A stretch of 37,432 nucleotides of DNA from an uncultured bacterium (GTDB lineage Bacteria > Bacillota > Clostridia > Oscillospirales > Oscillospiraceae): positions 1-37,432 of the forward strand of contig CAMTMC010000024.1 in NCBI GenBank assembly GCA_947073515.1. Reading direction: 5' to 3'. Position numbers and translations under genes: made by a program. This document shows, piece after piece, positions 8,930 through 16,660 of the stretch. Numbering within the stretch: position 1 is the stretch's first letter; each line of letters starts with the position of its first letter. Below the pieces are notes generated by a model. That model was given only the letters and a program-made list of their open reading frames with translations. It had not been told where the DNA came from and made no database searches.

Positions 8930-9584
8930 TCTCCAATTTCTTCTTCACACGCCGGTAAATCACCCAGCCGGTACGGGCCAGCAGGGCCAGCAGAAGCAGC
9001 GCCTCCGACCAGGCGAGCACAGCGTACACGTTGGTGGGGTAGCCCAGCCCCATGTACATCGCCGGGCTGATCACCCAATGCGGTTTCACGCCGGTGGCAT
9101 GGCTCAGGAACATGGTGCATCCGCCCCACAGTATCCAGCCGCACGCCAGGGCGGGGTGGCCTTTAAAGACCAAACAGGCCGCCCCGCAGAGCAGGAAGGG
9201 CGAGGCCAAAATCAATCCCGCCGGCGCCTCGCCCAAATACAGCAGGCCCAGCACAAACACCAGCGCCCCCAGGAAGATCAGCCCCAGGCCTACGGCCACC
9301 CGCACGGTCAGCGGGTTTCTCACCGGCCGGGTCTCCGCCGCCGCCGGAGGCGGGGTTTCCTCCGGAGACGGGGCTTCCTCCGCCGGCTCCTCCCCCCGGA
9401 CCAGCTCATCCATGGAGATCTCAAACAGCTCGCACAGCCCCACCAGCTTGTCCAGGTCAGGCACCGAGGCGTCTGTCTCCCACTTGCTCACGCTCTGGCG
9501 GGAGACCCCCAGCGCCTCGGCCAGGGCGGCCTGGGGCAGGTTGCGGGCGGCACGCTGGGCGTAGATCCGCTCCCCCAAGGTCAT
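8916..9584 (-). CDS. XRE-family regulator with C-terminal membrane domain
   Basis: 222 residues. The N-terminal helix-turn-helix (about 1-63) starts MTLGERIYAQRAARNLPQAA, with the characteristic LGVSRQSVSKWETDASVPDL. A Pro/Glu-rich linker (about 64-90) follows, then roughly four to five hydrophobic segments (from about 96, VAVGLGLIFLGALVFVLGLL) and a basic tail. This layout, a DNA-binding domain tethered to a membrane domain, is common in Firmicutes and suggests sensing at the membrane; the ligand and targets are unknown. It is monocistronic, read towards secA, with its own promoter and a palindrome upstream of the -35. Confidence 0.85.
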   Translation of the reverse strand: MTLGERIYAQRAARNLPQAALAEALGVSRQSVSKWETDASVPDLDKLVGLCELFEISMDELVRGEEPAEEAPSPEETPPPAAAETRPVRNPLTVRVAVGLGLIFLGALVFVLGLLYLGEAPAGLILASPFLLCGAACLVFKGHPALACGWILWGGCTMFLSHATGVKPHWVISPAMYMGLGYPTNVYAVLAWSEALLLLALLARTGWVIYRRVKKKLERPGA

Positions 9585-9613
9585 AACAACGCTCCTCTCC
9601 TTTTGATGTCCCC

Positions 9614-9656
9614 AGTATACCGGTTTTCCCCAAAAAAGTCTACCAAGAGGACTTGG
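9614..9656 (-). promoter_or_regulatory. Promoter and candidate operator of the XRE gene
   Basis: On the minus strand TAGACT (9642-9637), 17 bp, TATACT (9619-9614). Immediately upstream is the inverted repeat CCAAGAGGACTTGG (9643-9656), a plausible autoregulatory site. The operator role is inferred. Confidence 0.55.
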
Positions 9657-9730
9657 AACATTGTCAACTGCCGGTTGCGCTGCCGGAAACAGGCGCTGTT
9701 TCCATGGCTCTCCCTATTTCCGGGCCAACA

Positions 9731-10102
9731 TCACTTCCGCTCCGGAACGATCTCCAGCCAATAGCCGTCGGGGTCCATGATGAAGTAGATGCCCATGGCG
9801 GGGTTCTCGAAGCAGATACAGCCCATCTCCTGGTGCCTGGCGTGGAGGGCCTCATACTGGTCCGTGACAAAGGCCAGGTGGTACTCCCGCTCCCCCAGGT
9901 CATAGGGCTCGGTCCGGTCCCGGAGCCAGGTGAGCTCCAGGGTGAAGCCGCTCCCCCCCTCGTCCCCCAGGTAGACCAGCTTGAAGGAGCCGTCCTCCGC
10001 CGTCTTCTCCCGGACCGGGGCCAGATCCAGGGCCCGGCGGTAGAAGTCCAGGCTGCGCTCCAGGTCCAGCACATTGAAATTGAAGTGGTTAAACAAAGTC
10101 AT
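9731..10102 (-). CDS. VOC-family glyoxalase I-like protein
   Basis: 123 residues from the ATG at 10102, preceded by AAAGGAGG; longer upstream frames are not supported. Vicinal-oxygen-chelate fold with the four expected metal positions: His6 in NHFNFNVLD, Glu in FTLELTW, His in EYHLAFV and Glu in YWLEIVP. This fits the short lactoylglutathione-lyase type that detoxifies methylglyoxal in the cytoplasm. Such a function would suit an organism with active glycolysis, though many VOC proteins act on other substrates. Single-gene unit; downstream at 9687-9705 is an inverted repeat without a T-tract. Confidence 0.82.
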   Translation of the reverse strand: MTLFNHFNFNVLDLERSLDFYRRALDLAPVREKTAEDGSFKLVYLGDEGGSGFTLELTWLRDRTEPYDLGEREYHLAFVTDQYEALHARHQEMGCICFENPAMGIYFIMDPDGYWLEIVPERK

Positions 10103-10251
10103 GTCAGTTTCCTCCTTTAAAATAGGCGGCCGCCCCGCCCGGGGCGTGGCAGGCTGGATCATTATATCATAGAAATCCCGTTTTCGGGCCAAAAGTTCTC
10201 CCAATCGGGAAACAAATCTTCCCGGCGGGCACTCCCCGGCGCAATTCCTCC

Positions 10252-10280
10252 TTGCCATCGCCGGGCTTTTGTGCTATGAT
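10252..10280 (+). promoter_or_regulatory. Promoter of the CBS-domain protein gene
   Basis: TTGCCA (10252-10257), 17-bp spacer, TATGAT (10275-10280). Confidence 0.75.
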
Positions 10281-10328
10281 AGCAATTAATACCGGTATGC
10301 AAATACCATGATTAAGGAGGAATTTTCC

Positions 10329-11231
10329 GTGCCTGAGGGCCAAATATGGCTGATTTTACTGGCGGCCAGCCTGTGCGTCAACATCGTCCAGCTGCTGTGG
10401 CGCCCCATCCTGCGCTTCCTGCGCCGGGGCGACCAGGTCTCTGAGGACAACATCCGCGCCATGGTGGAGGAGGGCGAGGAGTCCGGCGCCATCCAGGGCA
10501 GCGAGAAGGAGTTCATTGAGAATGTCTTTGACTTCGACAACCTCACCGCCAAGGACGTGATGGTCCACCGCACCGACATGGTGACCATCGCCCTGGACGA
10601 CAGCGAGGAGGAGATCCTGGAGGCCATCCGCCAGTCCGGCCTGTCCCGTTTCCCGGTGTACGAGGACGACGTGGACGACATCATCGGCATCCTGTCCACC
10701 CGGGAGTACCTGTTGAATTTCCGGGTCCCCGACCCCAAGCCCATGAAGGAGCTGCTCCGCCCGGCCTACTTTATCCCCGAGTCCGTGGCCGCCGACGTGC
10801 TGTTCAAGGACATGCAGAGCCGCAAAACCCACATGGCCCTGGTGGTGGACGAGTACGGCGGCACCAGCGGCCTGGTCACCCTGGAGGACCTGCTGGAGGA
10901 GCTGGTGGGCAACATCTACGACGAGTTTGACCCCCAGGAGGAGCAGGAGATCATCCAGCTGGACAGCGGCCGGTGGCGGGTGTCCGGCTCCGCCGACCTG
11001 GAGGAGCTGGCCGAGGCCATGGGCTTCGACCTGCCCGAGGACGAGGACCGGGACTATGACACCTTGGGCGGGCTGGTCTTCTCCCAGCTTTCCGTCATCC
11101 CGGAAAACGGCAGCCGGCCGGTGGTGGACGCCCTGGGCCTGCATATCCAGGTGGAGGAGCTGGCCGACCGGCGGGTGGAGTGGGCCCTGGTGGAGCCGCT
11201 GAAGCCCGACCCCCAGGACGGGGAAGTGTAA
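10329..11231 (+). CDS. Hemolysin-family/CorC-type protein with paired CBS domains
   Basis: 300 residues. Start taken as the GTG at 10329, nine bases after AGGAGG; the upstream ATG (10308) would translate the ribosome site. One N-terminal membrane segment (IWLILLAASLCVNIVQLLW) is followed by a linker with IQGSEKEFIENVFDFDNLTAKDVM, the family signature. Two CBS domains follow (about 60-200, including VMVHRTDMVTI, SRFPVYEDDVDDIIGIL and MALVVDEYGGTSGLVTLEDL). The C-terminal CorC_HlyC domain (about 215-295, DYDTLGGLVFSQL) closes the protein. Only one transmembrane segment is present instead of the three-to-four-segment CNNM/DUF21 domain, so this is the short CorC-like form. The family is linked to Mg/Co transport or efflux; exact role uncertain. 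Confidence 0.88.
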   Translation: MPEGQIWLILLAASLCVNIVQLLWRPILRFLRRGDQVSEDNIRAMVEEGEESGAIQGSEKEFIENVFDFDNLTAKDVMVHRTDMVTIALDDSEEEILEAIRQSGLSRFPVYEDDVDDIIGILSTREYLLNFRVPDPKPMKELLRPAYFIPESVAADVLFKDMQSRKTHMALVVDEYGGTSGLVTLEDLLEELVGNIYDEFDPQEEQEIIQLDSGRWRVSGSADLEELAEAMGFDLPEDEDRDYDTLGGLVFSQLSVIPENGSRPVVDALGLHIQVEELADRRVEWALVEPLKPDPQDGEV

Positions 11232-11235
11232 TACG

Positions 11236-11274
11236 TATCAAAAACCAGGGCCGCCCATATGGGCGGCCCTGGTT
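11236..11274 (-). terminator. Intrinsic terminator, mainly for the leftward 76-residue gene
   Basis: A 14-bp stem (AACCAGGGCCGCCC/GGGCGGCCCTGGTT, loop ATAT, 11243-11274). On the minus strand it runs into GGTTTTTGAT; on the plus strand there is no T-run. It separates the convergent genes ending at 11231 and 11281. Confidence 0.8.
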
Positions 11275-11280
11275 CGCTGT

Positions 11281-11511
11281 CTATTCGCTCTGGACGCCCA
11301 TCCACTCCAGGCAGCGGTTGAAATTTACCTGGGTCTGGGCCACCCGGTCGTGGAGGCAGCCCCAGATGACGGACAAACCATCGCCGTACGCCCCGTCCTC
11401 TGACCGCACCGCCTGGGCCACCGCCCCTACCGCGTCCGCCAGGCCCGTCAGCTCCAGCACGTCCTCTTCCAGCGCCATCCAGGGTGGCCTATGTTCCAAA
11501 TTTTTGTCCAA
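11281..11511 (-). CDS. Small acidic protein of unknown function
   Basis: 76 residues. The start is a TTG at 11511, eight bases after AAGGAGG. The sequence is acidic and probably helical (ALEEDVLELTGLADAVGAVA), with two tryptophans and one cysteine in the C-terminal half (IWGCLHDRV, CLEWMG). No transmembrane segment and no motif that I recognise. It lies downstream of a ribbon-helix-helix gene in the same direction, separated by about 110 bp with two inverted repeats and a short leader frame, and ends at a strong terminator. It could be an accessory protein of a mobile or plasmid-like module. Confidence 0.6.
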   Translation of the reverse strand: MDKNLEHRPPWMALEEDVLELTGLADAVGAVAQAVRSEDGAYGDGLSVIWGCLHDRVAQTQVNFNRCLEWMGVQSE

Positions 11512-11554
11512 AGTAAAAACCTCCTTGCTTTTTACCCGGAGGTTGTGGTATCAT
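11489..11554 (-). CDS. Possible 21-residue leader peptide overlapping the 76-residue gene
   Basis: ATG at 11554 preceded by GGAGGTGGAGGTAAATTT, a better ribosome site than that of the gene it overlaps. It encodes a basic, Gly/Phe-rich peptide (MIPQPPGKKQGGFYFG and a few more residues) and stops about 20 bases inside the 76-residue frame. An inverted repeat ACCCGGAGGT/ACCTCCGGGT (about 11534-11574) brackets its ribosome site. Translational coupling is an inference. Confidence 0.4.
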   Translation of the reverse strand: MIPQPPGKKQGGFYFGQKFGT

Positions 11555-11620
11555 AAATTTACCTCCACCTCCGGGTGTTGGCTTTTCAGGGTGTTGGGTT
11601 GCTTGCCGCTGGCCAACACC

Positions 11621-11803
11621 CTACTTTTTGTCCAGTTCCGCCTGGAGTAAATCAATCCCAGTCATAATCGCATCCGTTCTGCTTACGTTGAGCTTATCCG
11701 CACAGTCCTGGATCTTCTGCGACTCCTGCTCAGAAACACGGATTGTGATTTTCCCAGTCCGGGACTGCTCCCCCTTTGGCGGACGACCTGTCCTTGGGGA
11801 CAT
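11621..11803 (-). CDS. Ribbon-helix-helix (CopG/Arc-like) DNA-binding protein
   Basis: 60 residues starting at the ATG at 11803, after GAGAGGTG. An N-terminal arm MSPRTGRPPKGEQSRTG is followed by a beta strand KITIRVSEQE and two helices (SQKIQDCADKLN, SRTDAIMTGIDLLQAEL), the MetJ/Arc fold. Such proteins dimerise and commonly repress their own promoters, in plasmids, phages and toxin-antitoxin modules. A perfect 7-bp inverted repeat sits in its promoter spacer. Its stop lies in a hairpin (AGGGTGTTGG/CCAACACCCT). No adjacent RelE/HicA-type toxin is seen. Confidence 0.85.
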   Translation of the reverse strand: MSPRTGRPPKGEQSRTGKITIRVSEQESQKIQDCADKLNVSRTDAIMTGIDLLQAELDKK

Positions 11804-11833
11804 TAGATTCACCTCTCTTTTGGTCGTGCTTAT

Positions 11834-11862
11834 ATTCTAACTTATGCACCGCCATAAGTCAA
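11834..11862 (-). promoter_or_regulatory. Promoter with internal operator of the ribbon-helix-helix gene
   Basis: On the minus strand TTGACT (11862-11857), 17 bp, TAGAAT (11839-11834). The spacer is occupied by ACTTATG-N6-CATAAGT (11840-11859), a perfect inverted repeat placed where a bound dimer would block RNA polymerase; autorepression is inferred. Confidence 0.8.
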
Positions 11863-11882
11863 GTGTTTTGGGGAAAAAATTC

Positions 11883-11973
11883 AAAAAAAGGAGTGCCCCA
11901 ATCGAGGCGTTTGATCTGAGTTTCCCCGCCTGCGGGGGAAACTGCTTCAAAAAATCTCCTTTGCGGACACTCC
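11883..11973 (-). terminator. Structured 3' end/terminator between the toxin locus and the RHH gene
   Basis: On the minus strand an outer stem GGAGTG/CACTCC (11973-11968 with 11895-11890) encloses a strong inner hairpin AGTTTCCCC/GGGGAAACT (11943-11919). It runs directly into seven Ts (11889-11883). It could end the toxin mRNA arriving from 12277 or be the 3' end of a separate small RNA. I do not recognise it as a known family. Confidence 0.5.
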
Positions 11974-11986
11974 CGGCACAAGCCGC

Positions 11987-12014
11987 TTGACAAGGCGGCG
12001 AAAACTGCTATAAT
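11987..12014 (+). promoter_or_regulatory. Promoter of the antisense RNA
   Basis: TTGACA (11987-11992), 16-bp spacer, TATAAT (12009-12014), a near-perfect sigma-A promoter that faces no plus-strand gene of its own. Confidence 0.82.
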
Positions 12015-12020
12015 AAATAC

Positions 12021-12117
12021 AGGAAGACGCCGCCACGGACGGCAGCGCTCTCCAGATTACTTTCTAAAGAAGTAACCGTCCAACATTGGGGTGCTGGGAC
12101 GGTTACTTCTTTTTATT
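12021..12117 (+). ncRNA. Candidate antitoxin RNA antisense to the 3' end of the small toxin gene
   Basis: From the promoter at 11987-12014 the transcript would start near 12021. It would end at a 16-bp perfect stem (12066-12081 with 12097-12112, 15-nt loop) followed by TTTTTATT, a strong intrinsic terminator. The 3' arm overlaps the last codons and stop of the toxin frame on the other strand. Convergent overlapping 3' ends are the arrangement of txpA/RatA and bsrG/SR4 in Bacillus. The RNA itself is predicted, not observed. Confidence 0.65.
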
Positions 12118-12192
12118 GATGATCTGGATGACCAGGCTAATGACGCCCAGGATTACCAGACAAAACTGAAACAGTTCCGAGTAAGTAGGCAA
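12103..12192 (-). CDS. Small hydrophobic holin-like type I toxin candidate
   Basis: 29 residues from a TTG at 12190-12192, preceded by GGAGGGGGGTGATTTGA. The peptide starts MPTYSELFQFCLVILGVISL, continues VIQII and ends in NKKK: a short polar head, one transmembrane helix of about 18 residues and a lysine-rich tail. This matches the putative holin-like toxin (Hol_Tox/TxpA-like) pattern in Firmicutes. Its 5' leader can fold into CCCCTCCC-TGT-GGGAGGGG, hiding the ribosome site. The competing upstream stem ACAGGGAGGG/CCCTCCCTGT uses the same CCCTCCC. A convergent RNA overlaps its end. Depolarising membrane action is inferred from the family. Confidence 0.72.
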   Translation of the reverse strand: MPTYSELFQFCLVILGVISLVIQIINKKK

Positions 12193-12283
12193 TCAAATCA
12201 CCCCCCTCCCACAGGGAGGGGCAAGGAAGCACCCTCCCTGTCGGAGAGCCCCGCGCGCCCGCGTGTGGCGGCACCTTATCCCA

Positions 12284-12312
12284 AATATAACACAGTTTGA
12301 CCGTTTCCGCAA
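12284..12312 (-). promoter_or_regulatory. Promoter of the small toxin gene
   Basis: On the minus strand TTGCGG (12312-12307), 17 bp, TATATT (12289-12284), giving a leader of about 85 nt. It begins immediately after the enolase terminator, so the locus is transcriptionally separate from eno. Confidence 0.7.
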
Positions 12313-12316
12313 GAAC

Positions 12317-12348
12317 AAAACCAGGGCCGCCCCTATGGGCGGCCCTGG
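12317..12348 (-). terminator. Intrinsic terminator of eno
   Basis: 12-bp stem CCAGGGCCGCCC/GGGCGGCCCTGG (12321-12348) followed on the minus strand by TTTTGTTCTT, 16 bp after the eno stop. Confidence 0.88.
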
Positions 12349-12364
12349 ACTATTTGTCCCAGGT

Positions 12365-13684
<1,320 letters not shown>

Positions 13685-13784
13685 TTATATGCAGGGAAAC
13701 GGCGGGTTCCCCCGCCGGGGGTAAACTTGGGGTTTTCCGTCTGAGACGGCGGATGGAGACAGCCTTTGGCCGCCCAAGGATATT

Positions 13785-13863
13785 CCGCCGCCCCGGCGGC
13801 GGGTTCCTTTTTCGCCGTCGAAAAAGGAACCAAAAAGACGCTTAGAAACCCATGGTTTCTAAG
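13785..13863. repeat. Triple-hairpin intergenic repeat between gpmI and eno
   Basis: Three consecutive near-perfect stem-loops: CCGCCG/GGCGGCGG (13785-13802), GGTTCCTTTTTC/GAAAAAGGAACC (13802-13831, 6-nt loop) and CTTAGAAACC/GGTTTCTAAG (13841-13863, loop CAT). No coding frame with a ribosome site was seen in the 365-bp gap; the rest of the gap is GC-rich and featureless. It resembles repetitive extragenic palindromes. On the minus strand the second stem could also act as a terminator. Confidence 0.6.
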
Positions 13864-14031
13864 AACTTCCTTCGGCGCCCTCCGGAGGTATTGCGCCTAT
13901 TGTTCGGCGCGGTCCCCCTCTCAAGCACTCTCATCCCCGCCCGCTACCGCTCTGCGGTGCAGGTTGTGGGCCGGTACGTTGGAATACCGCGCGCCTCGGG
14001 GCGGATAGGGAGGCGAAACCGCCTGGAGTCC

Positions 14032-15546
14032 TCAATTTTCGATCAGGGTCTCCCCGTCCATCTCAGCGGGCTTCTCCAGGCCCATCAGGTCCAGCATGGT
14101 GGGGGCGATATCGCACAGCCGGCCGTCCCGGAGCTGCACGCTGGCCCCCACAATATAGAAGGGCACCAGGTTGGTGGTGTGGGCGGTGAAGGGGGAGCCG
14201 TCGGACTCCACCATCCGCTCGGCGTTGCCGTGGTCGGCGGTGATGAGGGACACGCCCCCCATCTGGGAGGTGGCCTCCACCACCTGGCCCACGCACTTAT
14301 CCACGGCGGACACCGCCCGGCAGGCGGCGTCATACACACCGGTGTGGCCCACCATATCGCAGTTGGCGAAGTTGAGGATAATCACGTCATAAGCCCCGCT
14401 GAGGATACGCTTACAGGCCTCCTCGGCCACCTCATAGGCGGACATCTCCGGCTGGAGGTCGTAGGTGGCCACCTTGGGGGAGGGGATCAGGCACCGGTCC
14501 TCCCCGGGGAAGGTCTGCTCCACGCCGCCGTTGAAGAAGAAGGTCACGTGGGCGTACTTCTCCGTCTCGGCGATGCGCAGCTGGGTCAGGCCCAGGTTGG
14601 AGATGTAGGCCCCGAAGATATTGTCCAGCTTCTGCCGGGGGTAGGCCACCGACACGTTGGGCATGGCGGCGTCATACTCGGTGGTGCAGACGAAATCCAC
14701 AGGGATAAAACCGGTCTCCCGGCGGATTTCGGTAAAATCCTCGTCCACCAGGCAGCGGGTGATCTCCCGGGCCCGGTCCGGGCGGAAGTTGAAGAAGATC
14801 ACCGAGTCGTTATCCCGGAGCCGGGCCTCCCGGACGCAGACCACCGGCTCCATAAACTCGTCGGTGACGCCGGCGTCATAGGACCGCTGGACGGCCTCCG
14901 CCCCGTCGGCGGCAAAGGGGGCGTCCCCCCGGACGATGGCGTCGTAAGCCCGCTGCACCCGGTCCCAGCGCTTGTCCCGGTCCATGGCGTAGTACCGGCC
15001 CATGATGGTGGCGATCTCCCCCACGCCCAGCTGCTGGAGCTTGGCCTGGAGCTGTTCCACAAAGCCCTTGCCGGAGGTGGGGGACACGTCCCGCCCGTCC
15101 AGGAAGCAGTGGACGTAGACCTTCTCCAGGCCCTGGTCCCTGGCCATCTGGAGCAGGGCGTACAGGTGGCTGATGTGGCTGTGGACGCCGCCGTCAGACA
15201 GCAGGCCCATCAGGTGCAGGGCGGAGCCCCACTCCCGGCAGTTGTCCATGGCCTCCCGGTAGGCCCCGTTCTCAAAAAAAGCCCCGGTCTGGATGTCCCG
15301 GCTGATATGGGGCAGGTCCTGGAACACCACCCGGCCGGCGCCGATGTTGGTGTGGCCCACCTCGCTGTTGCCCATCTGGCCCTCGGGCAGGCCCACGTCC
15401 AGCCCCGAGGCGGACAGCCGGCACCCGGGGCAGCTGGCGAAAATCTTGTCCAGGACAGGGGTGGGGGCGTTGACCACGGCGTTGCCCGCGGATGGCCCCT
15501 CGATCCCGAACCCGTCCATAATGATAAGTGTGGTAGGTGTTTTCAT
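14032..15546 (-). CDS. gpmI: 2,3-bisphosphoglycerate-independent phosphoglycerate mutase
   Basis: Interconverts 3- and 2-phosphoglycerate using two Mn ions; 504 residues, typical of the iPGM family. TLIIMDGFGIEG at the N-terminus holds the first metal aspartate. The phosphoserine loop is QMGNSEVGHTNIGAGR, and HCFLDGRD and TADHGNAERM supply other active-site residues. The ATG at 15546 follows AGAAAGGTATTTTC. It lies in the glycolytic series between tpiA (with a MITE-like repeat in the gap) and eno. Assignment certain. Confidence 0.98.
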   Translation of the reverse strand: MKTPTTLIIMDGFGIEGPSAGNAVVNAPTPVLDKIFASCPGCRLSASGLDVGLPEGQMGNSEVGHTNIGAGRVVFQDLPHISRDIQTGAFFENGAYREAMDNCREWGSALHLMGLLSDGGVHSHISHLYALLQMARDQGLEKVYVHCFLDGRDVSPTSGKGFVEQLQAKLQQLGVGEIATIMGRYYAMDRDKRWDRVQRAYDAIVRGDAPFAADGAEAVQRSYDAGVTDEFMEPVVCVREARLRDNDSVIFFNFRPDRAREITRCLVDEDFTEIRRETGFIPVDFVCTTEYDAAMPNVSVAYPRQKLDNIFGAYISNLGLTQLRIAETEKYAHVTFFFNGGVEQTFPGEDRCLIPSPKVATYDLQPEMSAYEVAEEACKRILSGAYDVIILNFANCDMVGHTGVYDAACRAVSAVDKCVGQVVEATSQMGGVSLITADHGNAERMVESDGSPFTAHTTNLVPFYIVGASVQLRDGRLCDIAPTMLDLMGLEKPAEMDGETLIEN

Positions 15547-15624
15547 GAAAATACCTTTCTTCCCAATGAAAATCGGTGTTCTGTCCTCACCGGACAGGCC
15601 CCGGCTTCGATGTGGCCGGCGGCT

Positions 15625-15792
15625 TTAGAACCTGTATTCACAAGCTCAAACGGCCGTCTAAGCGGGAATTTTGCCGCCCCGCCTCGTTGGGAAATCTTGA
15701 AATCCACCCAGGATTCCGGCGATTTCCCGCCTTGCGGGCCAGGCAAACTTCCTCGCTCATCCGGCATTTTCCCTTATGAATACCGGTTCTTA
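15625..15792. mobile_element. 168-bp MITE-like element, copy 1, at the tpiA stop codon
   Basis: Termini AGAACCTGTATTCA and TGAATACCGGTTCT form 14-bp terminal inverted repeats with one mismatch. The interior has no coding frame and is rich in short inverted repeats. Copy 2 (23419-23586) has the same length and about eight mismatches by eye. The right terminal TTA provides the tpiA stop codon (TAA on the minus strand). No transposase is nearby, so it would be mobilised in trans. Confidence 0.85.
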
Positions 15793-16563
15793 CTCCTGGT
15801 TGGCGGCGTTGATGATCTCCACGAAATCAGCCGGCTTCAGGGACGCCCCGCCGATCAGGCCGCCGTCCACATCGGGCTGGGCCAGCAGCTCCCGGGCGTT
15901 CTTGGCGTTCATGGAGCCGCCGTACTGGATGGTGACAGACCGGGCCACGTGGGCGCCGTACTGCTTGCGGATCACCGCCCGGATGGCCTGGCACACCTCG
16001 CCGGCCTGCTCGGCGGTGGCGGTCTTGCCGGTGCCGATGGCCCACAGGGGCTCGTAGGCGATGACCACGTGGCGGGCCTTCTCCGGGGCCACGCCGGACA
16101 GGGCGCACTGCACCTGGTAGGCGATCAGCTCCATAGTGACGCCCAGCTCCCGCTGCTCCAGGCTCTCGCCCACGCAGATAATGGGGGTCAGGCCGGCCTC
16201 GATGGCGGCGTGGACCTTCTTGTTCACGGTGATGTCCGTCTCGTTGTAGTACTGGCGGCGCTCGGAGTGGCCGATGATCACGTACTTGGCGCCGGCCTCC
16301 TTGATCATGGCGGCGGTGATCTCGCCGGTGTAAGCGCCCTTCTCCTCGTAGTGGCAGGTCTCGGCGCCCACAGCGATGTGGCAGTCCTTGAACAGCCGCA
16401 CGGCGGACTGGATATTGGTGGCGGGGACACACAACACCACGCTGCACCACTTGCCCTTGGGCATAATCGGCTTGAGTTCCTCGGCAAAGGTCTTGGTCTG
16501 GGACAGGGTGTTGTTCATCTTCCAGTTGCCGGCGATGATGGTCTTACGGTAACGACGATTCAT
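15790..16563 (-). CDS. tpiA: Triosephosphate isomerase
   Basis: Interconverts dihydroxyacetone phosphate and glyceraldehyde 3-phosphate; 257 residues. The start is the ATG at 16563, after GAGGAGAAGAG; a longer GTG start would include that site. The catalytic pattern is complete: GNWKMN near the start with the lysine, YVIIGHSERRQ with the histidine, AYEPLWAIGTGKTA with the glutamate, and YGGSMNAKNA and GLIGGASL for phosphate binding. Its stop codon coincides with the end of the MITE-like element. It lies 97 bp downstream of pgk. Confidence 0.98.
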   Translation of the reverse strand: MNRRYRKTIIAGNWKMNNTLSQTKTFAEELKPIMPKGKWCSVVLCVPATNIQSAVRLFKDCHIAVGAETCHYEEKGAYTGEITAAMIKEAGAKYVIIGHSERRQYYNETDITVNKKVHAAIEAGLTPIICVGESLEQRELGVTMELIAYQVQCALSGVAPEKARHVVIAYEPLWAIGTGKTATAEQAGEVCQAIRAVIRKQYGAHVARSVTIQYGGSMNAKNARELLAQPDVDGGLIGGASLKPADFVEIINAANQE

Positions 16564-16660
16564 GGCTTCTCTTCTCCTCACTTATATTGGTACAGTTTTC
16601 ACTGGTAAATATCAAAAACCCGGGGCGCTTCCCCAGCGGCCCCTATGCCGGGGGCTCCGC

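Noticed and set aside
10308..10328. ATG start at 10308 for the CBS-domain protein
   Set aside because: It would translate its own AGGAGG; the GTG at 10329 is correctly spaced.
12091..12300. Plus-strand 69-codon frame over the toxin locus
   Set aside because: It is antisense to the 29-residue hydrophobic peptide, has no good ribosome site and contains low-complexity proline codons from the noncoding leader.
13852..16608. A 918-codon plus-strand open frame across gpmI and tpiA
   Set aside because: It is antisense to two certain glycolytic genes; its His/Gly/Val-rich composition is the mirror of GC-rich codons and it has no ribosome site.
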